From positions 1 through 32,646 of the forward strand of contig DAIDBC010000039.1 in the NCBI GenBank assembly GCA_027310265.1: 32,646 bases of DNA, in the 5' to 3' direction. Positions 6,631 to 15,314 of this stretch are shown here, piece by piece (within the stretch, counting starts at the first letter, position 1; each line of letters opens with the position of its first letter). Origin of the DNA: Candidatus Colwelliibacteriota bacterium (lineage in GTDB: Bacteria; Patescibacteriota; Minisyncoccia; UBA6257; Colwellbacteraceae). Under the pieces are notes generated by a model that saw nothing but the letters and a program-made list of their open reading frames with translations, made no database searches and was not told where the DNA came from. The position numbers and the translations under genes are program-made.

Positions 6631-7755
6631 TCATGAAGCCGAGACGATCACGCCGCCGCCAAGCATCTCACCTCGGTCGGAGTAGAACACTGCGGACTGG
6701 CCCGGCGCCACGAACTTCTGCAGCCTATCGAAAACAAGCTCGTTTCCCTTCAGTACTGCCCGCGCAAGCGGCTGACGGTAACGAACGCGGGCCAAAACCG
6801 GCATATCGCCACGGCTGAACTGCCGATTTTTAGGATTTATAAAGTTCAGCCCATCTAGGTTAACTTTTTGCCGGTAAAGTTTGGGGTTATCGCCGCCTTC
6901 CGCCACGGTAATCGTGTTTTTCGTCATATTCTTATCCGCAATGTAGTACGGGATTTGCGTTTTTTTACGGTAATCAGCGCCGGTGTGCCGTTGACCGATG
7001 GTATAAAATTGCGCCCCACGGTGCTCGCCGATTACCTCGCCGTTTACGGTCAAAACCGCGCCCGATTCTTCCGGAATGTATCTGGAAAGAAACTCAGCAA
7101 GCGTCACCTTGCCGACAAAACAAATTCCCTGTGAATCTTTTTTGCCTGCAGTAGGCAGATTAGCGCTTTTCGCAATCCGCCGCACTTCCTCCTTTAAGTA
7201 GCTGCCCAGAGGAAAAAGACAATGTCTTAGCTGTTCCTGCGTAAGTGTCCATAGAAAATAGGATTGGTCTTTATTCTTGTCCTCCGCTTCAAACAGAGTA
7301 AATGGGCCGTGGTACCGGCGAATGCGTACATAGTGGCCAGTTGCAACGTAATCCGCCCCCATTTTCAGCGCGCGATCCAAAAATAATCCGAATTTTATCT
7401 CGCGGTTGCACACAACGTCAGGATTCGGCGTGATGCCGTTCCGATAGCCTTCAATCATGTACTCGACCACCCGCTCACGATACTCTTTTTCCAGGTCAAA
7501 AACGTAGAAAGGGATATCTAAACATTCGGCCACTCGCCTAGCATCTTCCGCCTCGCGTACATCACAGCCCGCTTCGTTCCAGCAGCGCAGATGCACGCCC
7601 GCGACGTTATACCCCTCCTTTTTTAAGAGGTAAGCGGCGACGGACGAATCCACGCCGCCGGACAAGCCCACGAAAACTGTAGGCGTTTTAGGCTTTAGAG
7701 ACGCGCTCAACGTAGACCCCCGTCCCGGTATTAATTTTGATGATATCCCCTTCAT
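6631..7755 (-). CDS. mnmA: tRNA-specific 2-thiouridylase MnmA
   Basis: Thiolates U34 of tRNA-Lys, -Glu and -Gln. The PP-loop SGGVDSS lies at residues 32-38, the catalytic cysteine C116 in NPDVVCNREIKFG, and the second cysteine C212 in SQGICFVG. All are present, so the enzyme should be active. Total length of 374 is normal. The ATG at 7753-7755 lies inside efp (68-bp overlap). A TTG at 7708-7710, with a G-rich sequence upstream, would shorten the N-terminus to a more typical length and cut the overlap to 23 bp, so the start is uncertain. A substrate tRNA, tRNA-Lys(UUU), is also encoded in the window. Confidence 0.92.
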   Translation of the reverse strand: MKGISSKLIPGRGSTLSASLKPKTPTVFVGLSGGVDSSVAAYLLKKEGYNVAGVHLRCWNEAGCDVREAEDARRVAECLDIPFYVFDLEKEYRERVVEYMIEGYRNGITPNPDVVCNREIKFGLFLDRALKMGADYVATGHYVRIRRYHGPFTLFEAEDKNKDQSYFLWTLTQEQLRHCLFPLGSYLKEEVRRIAKSANLPTAGKKDSQGICFVGKVTLAEFLSRYIPEESGAVLTVNGEVIGEHRGAQFYTIGQRHTGADYRKKTQIPYYIADKNMTKNTITVAEGGDNPKLYRQKVNLDGLNFINPKNRQFSRGDMPVLARVRYRQPLARAVLKGNELVFDRLQKFVAPGQSAVFYSDRGEMLGGGVIVSAS

Positions 7756-8257
7756 TCACAAAGAGAGGCACGGCTATCTTCGCCCCACCCTCAATCGTAA
7801 CTGTTTTGGTGCCGCCCTGCACGGTGTTACCACGTACCGCGGGCTCGGCCTCGGTGACTTTATAATCTGCCTTGATCGGGAGTTCTACCGATATAATCTC
7901 CCCATCCATCGTAACGGCGCTAACGATCATATCGGGCCGCAGATAGACCGCCGACGGGCTTACTTGTGTTCCTTTGACCGCAAAGCGTTTAGAAGGATCC
8001 TTGGGGTCGTTGAACCAACATTCGCCGCGACTGGAATAGATGAATTTTATATACTTGCGTTCAAGGTCTGCTTCTTCAATCCGGTCATTTTGGTGAAAGG
8101 TTTGCTCCTTAACCGCGCCGGTTATCAAGTTGCGCAATTTAGTGCGGCTGACCGGCTTTCTCTGTTGCATGCGCAAGAACTCATATTCCAACACGGCCCA
8201 GGGTTGTCCCTCCAGGAGTATGATATGTCCCGGTCTTAATTCGTTATAGGAGAGCAT
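7688..8257 (-). CDS. efp: Translation elongation factor P
   Basis: Three-domain beta-barrel factor (189 residues) that rescues ribosomes stalled at polyproline. The KOW-like N-domain (about 1-65), the OB domain II and the C-terminal domain (from about 130) are all recognisable. The tip loop that normally carries a modified Lys or Arg (PGKG-type in E. coli) reads RMQQRKPVS at 29-37. Counting back from the conserved KLRN, the E. coli Lys34 position is Q32, with R33 and K34 next to it. How or whether the loop is modified is therefore unclear. It overlaps mnmA and lies 3 bp after the ATPase gene. Confidence 0.93.
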   Translation of the reverse strand: MLSYNELRPGHIILLEGQPWAVLEYEFLRMQQRKPVSRTKLRNLITGAVKEQTFHQNDRIEEADLERKYIKFIYSSRGECWFNDPKDPSKRFAVKGTQVSPSAVYLRPDMIVSAVTMDGEIISVELPIKADYKVTEAEPAVRGNTVQGGTKTVTIEGGAKIAVPLFVNEGDIIKINTGTGVYVERVSKA

Positions 8258-8260
8258 ATT

Positions 8261-9739
8261 TCAGAATCTATCTTCTTCGGCGCCGGAATCCTCTTCCGGA
8301 CTCCCAGATTTATGCAACAGTCTGCGTAATTCTTCAAGATCCGCAGGTTTACGGACCTTGTGGTGTGTTTCATTGTTATCTGATTTCAAAATATCTAGCG
8401 GCTGCTCTACCCGACGTTCAGCCCGCTCGCTAACTTCTTCCCTACCGGCGCGCAGTTCTTCATCAATGCGCTTGTCCACTACTTCACGCGGAGAACCGTA
8501 GCGCTTGCGGCTCGATTCTACAATTACATCTTCAAAGGTCCGTTCCGGTAAATCGTGTGGGGGCAGGGTTTCAGCCGAGAACGGTTGCGAAGCTACTCCA
8601 TCAATAAGTAGTTTTATGTAAATGTGGTACTTAGACAGGTTCACCAGATCGCTCTCGCTGAAAGCCGGCGTAAATTCGCGCTCCAAGAACCGGGCATCGT
8701 CGGCCCCCACCCGGAAGACAACAATAGTACCAACATTTCCGAAAACAGCATCGCGAACCCGGGTAACGGATGAGGTAATGAGTTGGGCGATGTATTGGTG
8801 AGCCAAAACCAGACTTAGGCGATATTTGCGGGCTTCGGATAAAATGTTCGCGAAAGATTCGGTTGAAAAGTTCTGGAACTCATCGATATAAAGATAAAAA
8901 TCGCGCCGCTCAAGCTCCGGGGTGTCAACGCGGCTCATCGCCGCAAGCTGCATTTTAGTTACCAGCATCGCTCCTAGAAGCGCAGAATTATCTTCCCCCA
9001 CCTTGCCCTTGGAAAGATTGGCGATAAATATTTTTCCCTCATCCATGACCTTGCGTAGATCGATGGTTGAGTGCGGCTGGCCGATGATCCGCCGGATTAT
9101 TGGATTGGAAACGAATTGACCGATTTTATTCAAGATTGCCGCAGTGGCTTCAGTTTCATAACGTTGGTTATAACGGGCAAATTCATTTACCCAAAAACTC
9201 TTAACCACCGGATCGGTTAAATTATTTACAACCTCATTGCGATAGGCGCGGTCGGTCAAAAGGCGCATTACCCCCAGAAGCGTCGAGCCGGGGTATTCCA
9301 AAAGCGAAAGGAGAGAATTATTCAGGATGTACTCCATCCGCGGCGACCAGACGTCGGGCCAAATCTTTTTGAACACACCCATCAGACCCGAGGCCACTAA
9401 ATGGTGGTATTCGTCGCCCACACGCTCCAATGGGTTAAAACCAATCGGTTGTTCGATGTCCGCCGGATTGAAATAAACCACGTCTTCGATGCGTTCTTCG
9501 GGCACAAATTTAAGAATCCGTTCGGCAAACTCGCCGTGCGGGTCAATCACGCCGACGCCATGTCCGGACATAATGTCATCCACCACCATATTTTCCATCA
9601 TGGTGGTCTTGCCCGTTCCGGTTTTCCCGATCACATAAACGTGCTGGCGACGATCGCGATCTTTGATGCCGAAAGTAACCTTCCGGTTGTGGGAGGTGGT
9701 GCGCCCAATTATCGTTATACCATCGTCTTTAAACTCCAT
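8261..9739 (-). CDS. TraG/HerA/VirB4-like DNA-binding ATPase
   Basis: A 492-residue cytoplasmic P-loop ATPase of the FtsK-HerA superfamily, similar to conjugative coupling ATPases. Walker A GKTGTGKTT is at 38-46, IDPHGE at 65-70, Walker B FYLYIDEFQN at 281-290, and a sensor-like SLVLAHQY follows. The first ~30 residues are a short beta domain and the last ~90 are a charged tail. The gene immediately upstream encodes a membrane protein with a large soluble domain, and together they look like a two-part machine anchored to the membrane. CPR genomes commonly carry such ATPases. A role in DNA or protein transport or in pilus function is plausible but not shown. Confidence 0.8.
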   Translation of the reverse strand: MEFKDDGITIIGRTTSHNRKVTFGIKDRDRRQHVYVIGKTGTGKTTMMENMVVDDIMSGHGVGVIDPHGEFAERILKFVPEERIEDVVYFNPADIEQPIGFNPLERVGDEYHHLVASGLMGVFKKIWPDVWSPRMEYILNNSLLSLLEYPGSTLLGVMRLLTDRAYRNEVVNNLTDPVVKSFWVNEFARYNQRYETEATAAILNKIGQFVSNPIIRRIIGQPHSTIDLRKVMDEGKIFIANLSKGKVGEDNSALLGAMLVTKMQLAAMSRVDTPELERRDFYLYIDEFQNFSTESFANILSEARKYRLSLVLAHQYIAQLITSSVTRVRDAVFGNVGTIVVFRVGADDARFLEREFTPAFSESDLVNLSKYHIYIKLLIDGVASQPFSAETLPPHDLPERTFEDVIVESSRKRYGSPREVVDKRIDEELRAGREEVSERAERRVEQPLDILKSDNNETHHKVRKPADLEELRRLLHKSGSPEEDSGAEEDRF

Positions 9740-9757
9740 ATTATTAACTATCCACTC

Positions 9758-10999
9758 TTAGTTGCTTATCACCGGCAAGTCCGGCGGTGGACCGCCTTTT
9801 CTCATACTCAAACGCGCCAGTTTTTCTGCGCCGACAGTCGAATGCGGCGGGTGGTATAGGGTCGCAAGTTCTTCGACGTTAAGTACAAACGGCTTCGATG
9901 GCATAACCCGCCCGCGATAATCCTGAAAAAGTTTTTTCTTGTTGGCCAGCTCCGTCGCATCTTTGCGAAACCTGGATTCAAGGAAAGTGAGTTTCGGGTC
10001 GTCCAGTTTAAAACTGTTCAGATGCGGAGCGCCGAACTGACGCAGCGCGCCAACAACCGTGGAGACATTGGACTTGCTAAAGGCGTCGCGCCGGTCGATA
10101 TAGAGCACGCGGATGCCGCATTCGAACGCGAACTTAGCCACCTTCCCCTCAATTGCTTTAATAATTTCGTTCTCGCCGTAGGAAAACTGCTTACCCTGCG
10201 GCTTTTCCTCTTTCTTTTCCTCCGCCCCGGACCAAACCGGCGGCTGGATCGGTGCAAGCGCCAGATTCTTCAAAAAGGGCGCAAGCTCTTTACCCAACCA
10301 TTTGAAGAACGAAAGCTTTTCCTGTTTCGGCTTGCGACCGAGTAGTTCATCTAAAACTTCCTGTACTTCTTTCTTCCAGGCATCGAATTTATCGTTACCA
10401 AGCGGGCGCAAAGTTATTTGCAGCCAGACCATTTCGTCATCTTTCAAGTTGGACATAACTTCGGCGATCGTTGCAATCGGGTCAAGATACTGTTCCTCCT
10501 CGATCCGCAAACCATCAAAAGAGGGGTAGGTACGGATGGGGTATGCGCTTTCTCTAGCCAGCATAAGTTCCGCGCCGGCCAGATCGTAAGTCTGGTCGGG
10601 CAGATCGACGCCGAAACGGTCAACGTAATCATCGGCGACGGCAACCTCGGCGTTCGGATACTGCGAGAATACCGATGCCTCAATCAAATTGCGGTATTCC
10701 TCTGGGACGCGGACAAAAAAGTGGGTGCTATGCGAGAAGCCGGCAATTTCTATCGCAAGCCAATCATCGGCACCAAGCGCATGCAGACTGGCAAAAACCT
10801 GCTCCATAGCTTTCGGCGTCTTCAAATTCTCCTTGGGTATTTTAAGTTCTAGAGTGACCCACTTTAAGTTAGCGACGTGCAGAGCAAGTTTATCTTTTTT
10901 AGCCTTGTTGCTTACAATCCTGAAGATGGCAAAGGCAATCAGTATCACCCACGCCAATCCGAGAACCAGCCACGCTATTTGAAGCAGCGTCTGCGGCAT
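9758..10999 (-). CDS. Membrane-anchored partner of the TraG/HerA-like ATPase
   Basis: A 413-residue protein with one N-terminal membrane helix (about residues 5-28) and a large soluble domain. The tail contains LYHPPHSTV followed by GGPPPDLP, close to motifs found just before the ATPase domain in archaeal and CPR proteins where the two parts are fused or adjacent. A charged, Lys/Glu-rich linker lies at about 250-265. It is 18 bp upstream of the ATPase gene. I believe it belongs to an uncharacterised CPR family that travels with the ATPase; no enzymatic motif was seen. ATG at 10997-10999. Confidence 0.65.
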   Translation of the reverse strand: MPQTLLQIAWLVLGLAWVILIAFAIFRIVSNKAKKDKLALHVANLKWVTLELKIPKENLKTPKAMEQVFASLHALGADDWLAIEIAGFSHSTHFFVRVPEEYRNLIEASVFSQYPNAEVAVADDYVDRFGVDLPDQTYDLAGAELMLARESAYPIRTYPSFDGLRIEEEQYLDPIATIAEVMSNLKDDEMVWLQITLRPLGNDKFDAWKKEVQEVLDELLGRKPKQEKLSFFKWLGKELAPFLKNLALAPIQPPVWSGAEEKKEEKPQGKQFSYGENEIIKAIEGKVAKFAFECGIRVLYIDRRDAFSKSNVSTVVGALRQFGAPHLNSFKLDDPKLTFLESRFRKDATELANKKKLFQDYRGRVMPSKPFVLNVEELATLYHPPHSTVGAEKLARLSMRKGGPPPDLPVISN

Positions 11000-11004
11000 T
11001 TATT

Positions 11005-11850
11005 TTACTTTTTGGGACGATCTTCTTTAACGGCGTAAGTTCCCCGGCCAATCCAGACGAATCTGGGATCCTTAATAAGTTCATTGTGCACCGTCTGGTG
11101 GTGCACCGGCTTGCCGCCCAAGGCATTTACCAACTCAGCCACCTCGCGGAAGTGCAACGGTTTGTCCGATTTCACCAGCACTAAATAACTTTTGTCCCTG
11201 ACCGTCTTTGGGTTCACATGCGGCCAGTGATCGGCGCCTAAGTCGCCCAACGGTCCCACCACAAAGCGCTTCGAGATCGAAAGATAGTTCAAAAGCAGCG
11301 GCTCCGGCATATTGTACTTCTCAGACAAGGCCTCAAGGAAAAAATCAAAATCTTGGTTGTGACTCGATATGAGTGCGGCGGCGATCTTCTTAGCGGTACG
11401 ATAAGTTTCGCTATCCCCACTCCAGACATCGTGCCAGTCCTCATCGCCCCTAACCAGCTCCGGAGAATCAATTAGGTCGGCAAGAAATCTAAGAGTGTTA
11501 GTGAACTCTTTCAACGACTCCGGCCGTTCCCAAAGATGATATAAATCGTGAACCAAAAAATCGCTGCGTCGCAGATTGCCGACTTGTTTCAAATACTCTC
11601 CCAATAATTCGGCAAAATATTCCAGTCCCCGATCACGTTTTAATTCTTCCTTAGCGGCCTTTACCGCATAAGCCTCAATTTGGCGCACTCGTTCACGGGT
11701 TAGTCCGAAGGAACGTCCGAGATCCGCAAGTGTTTTAGGTTCGCCGCCACCCAGACCGTAGCGGCCCTTAATTATTTTGGCTGAACGCTGATCCAATTTC
11801 TTCAAAGCCCTGTGAACCAACTCATCAACCTTGACTGACTTTCTAGGCAT
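11005..11850 (-). CDS. Sigma-70 region 4-like / HARE-HTH regulator
   Basis: A 281-residue protein with two DNA-binding-type domains. Residues about 8-70 match sigma-70 region 4, including the HTH LADLGRSFGLTRERVRQIE. The C-terminal ~65 residues (HFREVAELVN...GRGTYAVKE) match the HARE-HTH winged-helix fold seen in RNA polymerase delta subunits and restriction-linked proteins. The middle (about 80-200) is helical and unassigned. There is no region 2, so it is not a complete sigma factor; it may be a transcription regulator that contacts RNA polymerase. ATG at 11848-11850 is preferred to a TTG at 11863-11865. A promoter-like sequence lies just upstream. Confidence 0.75.
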   Translation of the reverse strand: MPRKSVKVDELVHRALKKLDQRSAKIIKGRYGLGGGEPKTLADLGRSFGLTRERVRQIEAYAVKAAKEELKRDRGLEYFAELLGEYLKQVGNLRRSDFLVHDLYHLWERPESLKEFTNTLRFLADLIDSPELVRGDEDWHDVWSGDSETYRTAKKIAAALISSHNQDFDFFLEALSEKYNMPEPLLLNYLSISKRFVVGPLGDLGADHWPHVNPKTVRDKSYLVLVKSDKPLHFREVAELVNALGGKPVHHQTVHNELIKDPRFVWIGRGTYAVKEDRPKK

Positions 11851-11856
11851 GGCTAA

Positions 11857-11885
11857 AAAGTACAATTTTACAGCGATTATGTCAA
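11857..11885 (-). promoter_or_regulatory. Candidate promoter of the sigma4-HARE gene
   Basis: A perfect TTGACA at 11885-11880 with a 17-nt spacer to TACTTT at 11862-11857. Transcription would begin at about the ATG (11850), implying a leaderless mRNA. The -10 is only moderate, but it is the only promoter-like signal between secF and this gene. Confidence 0.45.
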
Positions 11886-11915
11886 CGATTTGGGCGATTC
11901 GCCGCAGCGCAGACT

Positions 11916-12821
11916 CTAGGTGCGTTTACGCTCGGAGAATTTCTGCCATACCGTTAAGAGTGGACTGGCAATAAATATGGAGGAGTAGGCACCTACGATC
12001 GTACCGACGAGGATGGTAAGCACAAAGAACTTCAAGCCCAGCGGCCCAAGGAAGTAAAGCGCCAAGAGCACCAAAACCAGGGTGAATGAGGTGCTGATTG
12101 AACGGCGTATCGTCTCGTTGATACTGCGATTTACGATCTCGCTTAAAGTCTCCTTACCGCGGTAGATTATCAAATTCTCCCGGATCCGGTCGAAAACAAC
12201 TATGGTATCGTGGACCGAGAAACCCATTACCACCAAGAGCGCCACCATAAAATTAGTGTCGGCAGCAATCCCCAAGTATTTACCCAAAACGGCGTAGAGA
12301 CCAGCGGGGATTATGACGTCGTGAGCAAGGGTGAGAAGTGTAATTATGCCATATTTCCAGGAACTGACCGGCCGCGAGACTTTACGGAAAGCGAAAGCGA
12401 CGTAAAGCGAGATACCTACCAGGACAAAGACTATTGCCATCACTGCATTTTGTCTTAACTCCTGTGAAACTGACGGGCTTACATTCCAGAAATCGACGTC
12501 TTGCACCCCGTCGCCGAAACGCTGTTTTAGTTCGCCCAAATATTGCTGACGCGACTGATCCGAAATTTCTTTGGAGGTCACGGCATAAATCTGACTTTGT
12601 GAATCGTAAGAAACATTGGAGGTCTCGACGCGTAATGTCGAGGTGAAATAATTGTTTACTGTATTGGCGTCAGTATTTGGTATCTTCAGCTGCCACAATG
12701 AACCGCTGGTAAAATCGATTCCCAGCCGGAAGCCGAAAAGCGCGGTTGCAACAATGCCTGCAACGACCAGAACGCCCGAAACCCAGAAGAATAAATTGCG
12801 GTATTTGATGAAATTAATCAT
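11916..12821 (-). CDS. secF: Protein translocase subunit SecF
   Basis: A 301-residue inner-membrane protein with six helices. It has an N-terminal helix, the LGIDFTSG motif at about 33-40, a periplasmic P1 domain (about 45-130), and five C-terminal helices with the conserved VHDTIVVFDRIRENL segment (about 203-217). Together with SecD, it uses the proton gradient to pull secreted proteins out of SecYEG. It follows secD directly with only 1 bp between. ATG at 12819-12821. Confidence 0.95.
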   Translation of the reverse strand: MINFIKYRNLFFWVSGVLVVAGIVATALFGFRLGIDFTSGSLWQLKIPNTDANTVNNYFTSTLRVETSNVSYDSQSQIYAVTSKEISDQSRQQYLGELKQRFGDGVQDVDFWNVSPSVSQELRQNAVMAIVFVLVGISLYVAFAFRKVSRPVSSWKYGIITLLTLAHDVIIPAGLYAVLGKYLGIAADTNFMVALLVVMGFSVHDTIVVFDRIRENLIIYRGKETLSEIVNRSINETIRRSISTSFTLVLVLLALYFLGPLGLKFFVLTILVGTIVGAYSSIFIASPLLTVWQKFSERKRT

Positions 12822-12822
12822 T

Positions 12823-14082
12823 TTATTTCTTGAGAAAAACCTCCAACATTGTGCGGGTGACGAAAATAGCCGAAAACATGCTAACTAATACACCCAAACC
12901 CAGGGTGAGTGCGAAACCTCTCACAAAATCCGAGGTCAGGAAATAAAGTATCGCCGAGGTGATGATTGTGCTCGTGTTCGAATCGCGGATCGAGGGCCAG
13001 GCTCGCCGAAAACCCTCTTCGATTGCGGCATGCCAGCCCAGACCCTTGCGCACTTCTTCTTTAGAACGCTCGAAAATCAAGATGTTGGCGTCGACTGCCA
13101 TTCCGATCGAGAGGATAAAACCGGCAATACCGGAAAGGGTAAGGGTAAATCCTCCGGGCACGGCCATCTTGAATATTCCCAGTGAAAGGATGGTGTAGAT
13201 GATGAGTGCAAGCGACGCAAAAATACCCAGCGTGCCGTAAGAAATCAACATAAAAAGTATCACTAACGCGGTTCCTATCGCTCCGGCGACGAGAATCTTA
13301 TGCAGGGCATCTGTCGCTGCCGAAGCAGAAACGGTCCGCTGATTGATGAGTTTAATCGGTGCGGCAAGCGCCCCGGCGTTGAAACGATCGACTAGTTGCT
13401 TGGCTACATTCGCAGTAATGCCGCTTCCGGAGATCTGCGCTTTGCCGTTCGGAATCACCTCGTTCACCCGCGGGCAGGAGCCATTTGGATCGTCCGGGAA
13501 AATAAAATTATTGTCCACGAAGATACAGATTGGTTTACCGACATTCCGGCTGGTCAGATCTTCAAAGATTTTTGCGCCCTCATCATTCAAAGTGAAAGTG
13601 AAAAGCGGTTTGCCTAGCTGGTCAAAACCAAGGGCGGCATTGGTAACATAGCGGCCGGTAAGCGGAGTGGGAATAAAACTCGCGTTTTGGCCGCTTTGCT
13701 GCACCTCACGGAAATCAAGAATCGGCAGCGCGCCGATCTGACGCACCGCATCGCCCAAATCTTTCACGCCCGCCAGCTCAACAACCAATTGATAACTGTC
13801 GCCCTTTTGGGCGATGTTTACCCGCGGCTCGGAAACGCCGTAAAGATTTACCCTTTTCCCGATTACGTCTTTCAGGCCGGCGACGACCCCTGTGTAATCT
13901 TTAGAATTCACGCCGGACAAATCAACTTGATAGACCAGAGCGCTCCCGCCAACGATGTCCAGACCCATCCTCCATGGGCTGTACTTCGCACCCAGTTTCA
14001 CCGGATAGACAAAAGCGGCCGTAACCGCGGTTACAACCAAAATCAGTATGAAAATCGATAAATTAACTTTCCAACTTTTCAT
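12823..14082 (-). CDS. secD: Protein translocase subunit SecD
   Basis: A 419-residue membrane protein with an N-terminal helix, the GLDIVGGSALVYQ segment, a large periplasmic domain and the C-terminal helix bundle with GMAVDANILIFERSKEE. It is shorter than E. coli SecD (615) because P1 is compact, as in many Gram-positive and CPR forms. The frame also has a GTG at 14119-14121, but that overlaps the tRNA-Lys gene. ATG at 14080-14082, just before a hydrophobic helix, is the better start. SecD and SecF are separate genes in one operon. Confidence 0.95.
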   Translation of the reverse strand: MKSWKVNLSIFILILVVTAVTAAFVYPVKLGAKYSPWRMGLDIVGGSALVYQVDLSGVNSKDYTGVVAGLKDVIGKRVNLYGVSEPRVNIAQKGDSYQLVVELAGVKDLGDAVRQIGALPILDFREVQQSGQNASFIPTPLTGRYVTNAALGFDQLGKPLFTFTLNDEGAKIFEDLTSRNVGKPICIFVDNNFIFPDDPNGSCPRVNEVIPNGKAQISGSGITANVAKQLVDRFNAGALAAPIKLINQRTVSASAATDALHKILVAGAIGTALVILFMLISYGTLGIFASLALIIYTILSLGIFKMAVPGGFTLTLSGIAGFILSIGMAVDANILIFERSKEEVRKGLGWHAAIEEGFRRAWPSIRDSNTSTIITSAILYFLTSDFVRGFALTLGLGVLVSMFSAIFVTRTMLEVFLKK

Positions 14083-14112
14083 CAATCGACTGTAAACACT
14101 CAATGCCCAGTG

Positions 14113-14185
14113 TGCCCCCACCAGGATTCGAACCTGGGACCATCTCCTTAAAAGGGAGCTGCTCTACCAGCTGAGCTATAGGGGC
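14113..14185 (-). tRNA. tRNA-Lys (anticodon TTT)
   Basis: The cloverleaf reads from 14185 down to 14113. The acceptor is GCCCCTA with TGGGGGC, D-arm GCTC...GAGC, anticodon loop CTTTTAA, T-arm CCAGG-TTCGAAT-CCTGG, and discriminator A. The top pair of the anticodon stem is a G-A mismatch. CCA is not encoded. The U34-containing anticodon is a substrate for MnmA. Confidence 0.95.
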
Positions 14186-14231
14186 ATTAATCCTCCGGCC
14201 AGTGAACCAGGTGCTCTTTTCGCGGCGAATC

Positions 14232-15302
14232 TTACTCTTCTCCAAGCAGTTTTTCAAGTTCTTCAGCCAATTTCTTCGCCTTTGAATTGAGGCGGGGCGT
14301 TTTTATTTTCAACCGCACGACCAAATTCGAGCGTTTGGTCATCCCCTCGCCTCGTATCCTCAACTCCTCTGACGGATCAAAACCGGCCGGGATAACGAGC
14401 TCGGCCTTACCACCGCCCAAAACAGTAACAGTTCGTTTCTTGCCCAAAATAATGTCGGTTACCGGAACTTCAATTTCCATATGAAGATCGTCGCCGCGCC
14501 GCTCAAAGCGCGGATGAGGCTTTACGTGTACCCGCACGTAAAGGTCGCCGGTCTCGGCCCTACGCTCTCCGGCCTCGCCCATGCCCTTAACTTTTATGAT
14601 TTGACCATCGGCCACGCCGGAACGGACCTCGACCGCGATTGAACGGCTGCCGTTCTTGCGCCCTTCACCCTTGCAGTCGCGGCACAATTCTACCGGTACC
14701 TCTCCTGATCCGCGGCATTCGTTGCAAGCAACTACTTGCACGAAGTTACCAAAGAAAGTGTTGCGCGACTCGCGGACTTCCCCGCGTCCGCCACAATGCT
14801 CGCACTTCTTCAAACCGGCATCGGCTTTGTAACCCAAACCCTTACAGGTATCGCAGACGATGCGAGTCGTGTATTCCAAGTTGATTGTTTTGCCAAATTT
14901 AGCTTCCTCAAGGGTGACTTCTACTCCCAATTCCAGATCCGTTCCCCGTTCGTAAGTCTTGCGCCGCGGGCGCATGCCCATGCCCTCGAAAAAAGTCTCA
15001 AAAATATCGCCCAGATCACCGAGATTTCCCATATCGCCGAAATTCATGTCCCAACCCCAGTTCTGGCCACCGGCCGCGCCGCCGAAAGGTGCGCCTTCGA
15101 AAGTGCGTCCGAAACGGTCGTATTCCGCACGCTTCCGCGCGTCCGACAAAACTTGATAGGCTTCGTTCACCTCTTTGAATTTGGCTTCATCCCCGCCGGC
15201 TTTATCCGGGTGGTACCTATGCGCCAAATTACGATAGGCCTTTTTTATTTCTTCGGGGCTGGCGCTACGTGCGACTCCCAAAATTTGGTAATAGTCTTTC
15301 AT
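14232..15302 (-). CDS. dnaJ: Chaperone DnaJ
   Basis: Hsp40 co-chaperone of 356 residues. The J-domain is at 1-70 with HPD at about 31-33, then a Gly/Phe-rich linker (about 70-115) containing an unusual Gly-Asp-Met-Asn stretch. Four zinc-finger repeats are intact (CDTCKGLG, CEHCGGRG, CNECRGSG, CRDCKGEG), followed by the substrate-binding beta domains. It stimulates the DnaK ATPase and hands over unfolded clients. It is the last gene of the grpE-dnaK operon but is separated from dnaK by a gene of unknown function. Confidence 0.96.
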   Translation of the reverse strand: MKDYYQILGVARSASPEEIKKAYRNLAHRYHPDKAGGDEAKFKEVNEAYQVLSDARKRAEYDRFGRTFEGAPFGGAAGGQNWGWDMNFGDMGNLGDLGDIFETFFEGMGMRPRRKTYERGTDLELGVEVTLEEAKFGKTINLEYTTRIVCDTCKGLGYKADAGLKKCEHCGGRGEVRESRNTFFGNFVQVVACNECRGSGEVPVELCRDCKGEGRKNGSRSIAVEVRSGVADGQIIKVKGMGEAGERRAETGDLYVRVHVKPHPRFERRGDDLHMEIEVPVTDIILGKKRTVTVLGGGKAELVIPAGFDPSEELRIRGEGMTKRSNLVVRLKIKTPRLNSKAKKLAEELEKLLGEE

Positions 15303-15314
15303 GTCCCTTGCCTA

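Noticed and set aside
9401..9859. Plus-strand frame opposite the ATPase
   Set aside because: His/Arg-rich shadow of the ATPase gene without family features.
14083..14121. GTG start for secD
   Set aside because: It would run into the tRNA-Lys gene; ATG at 14080-14082 fits the family.
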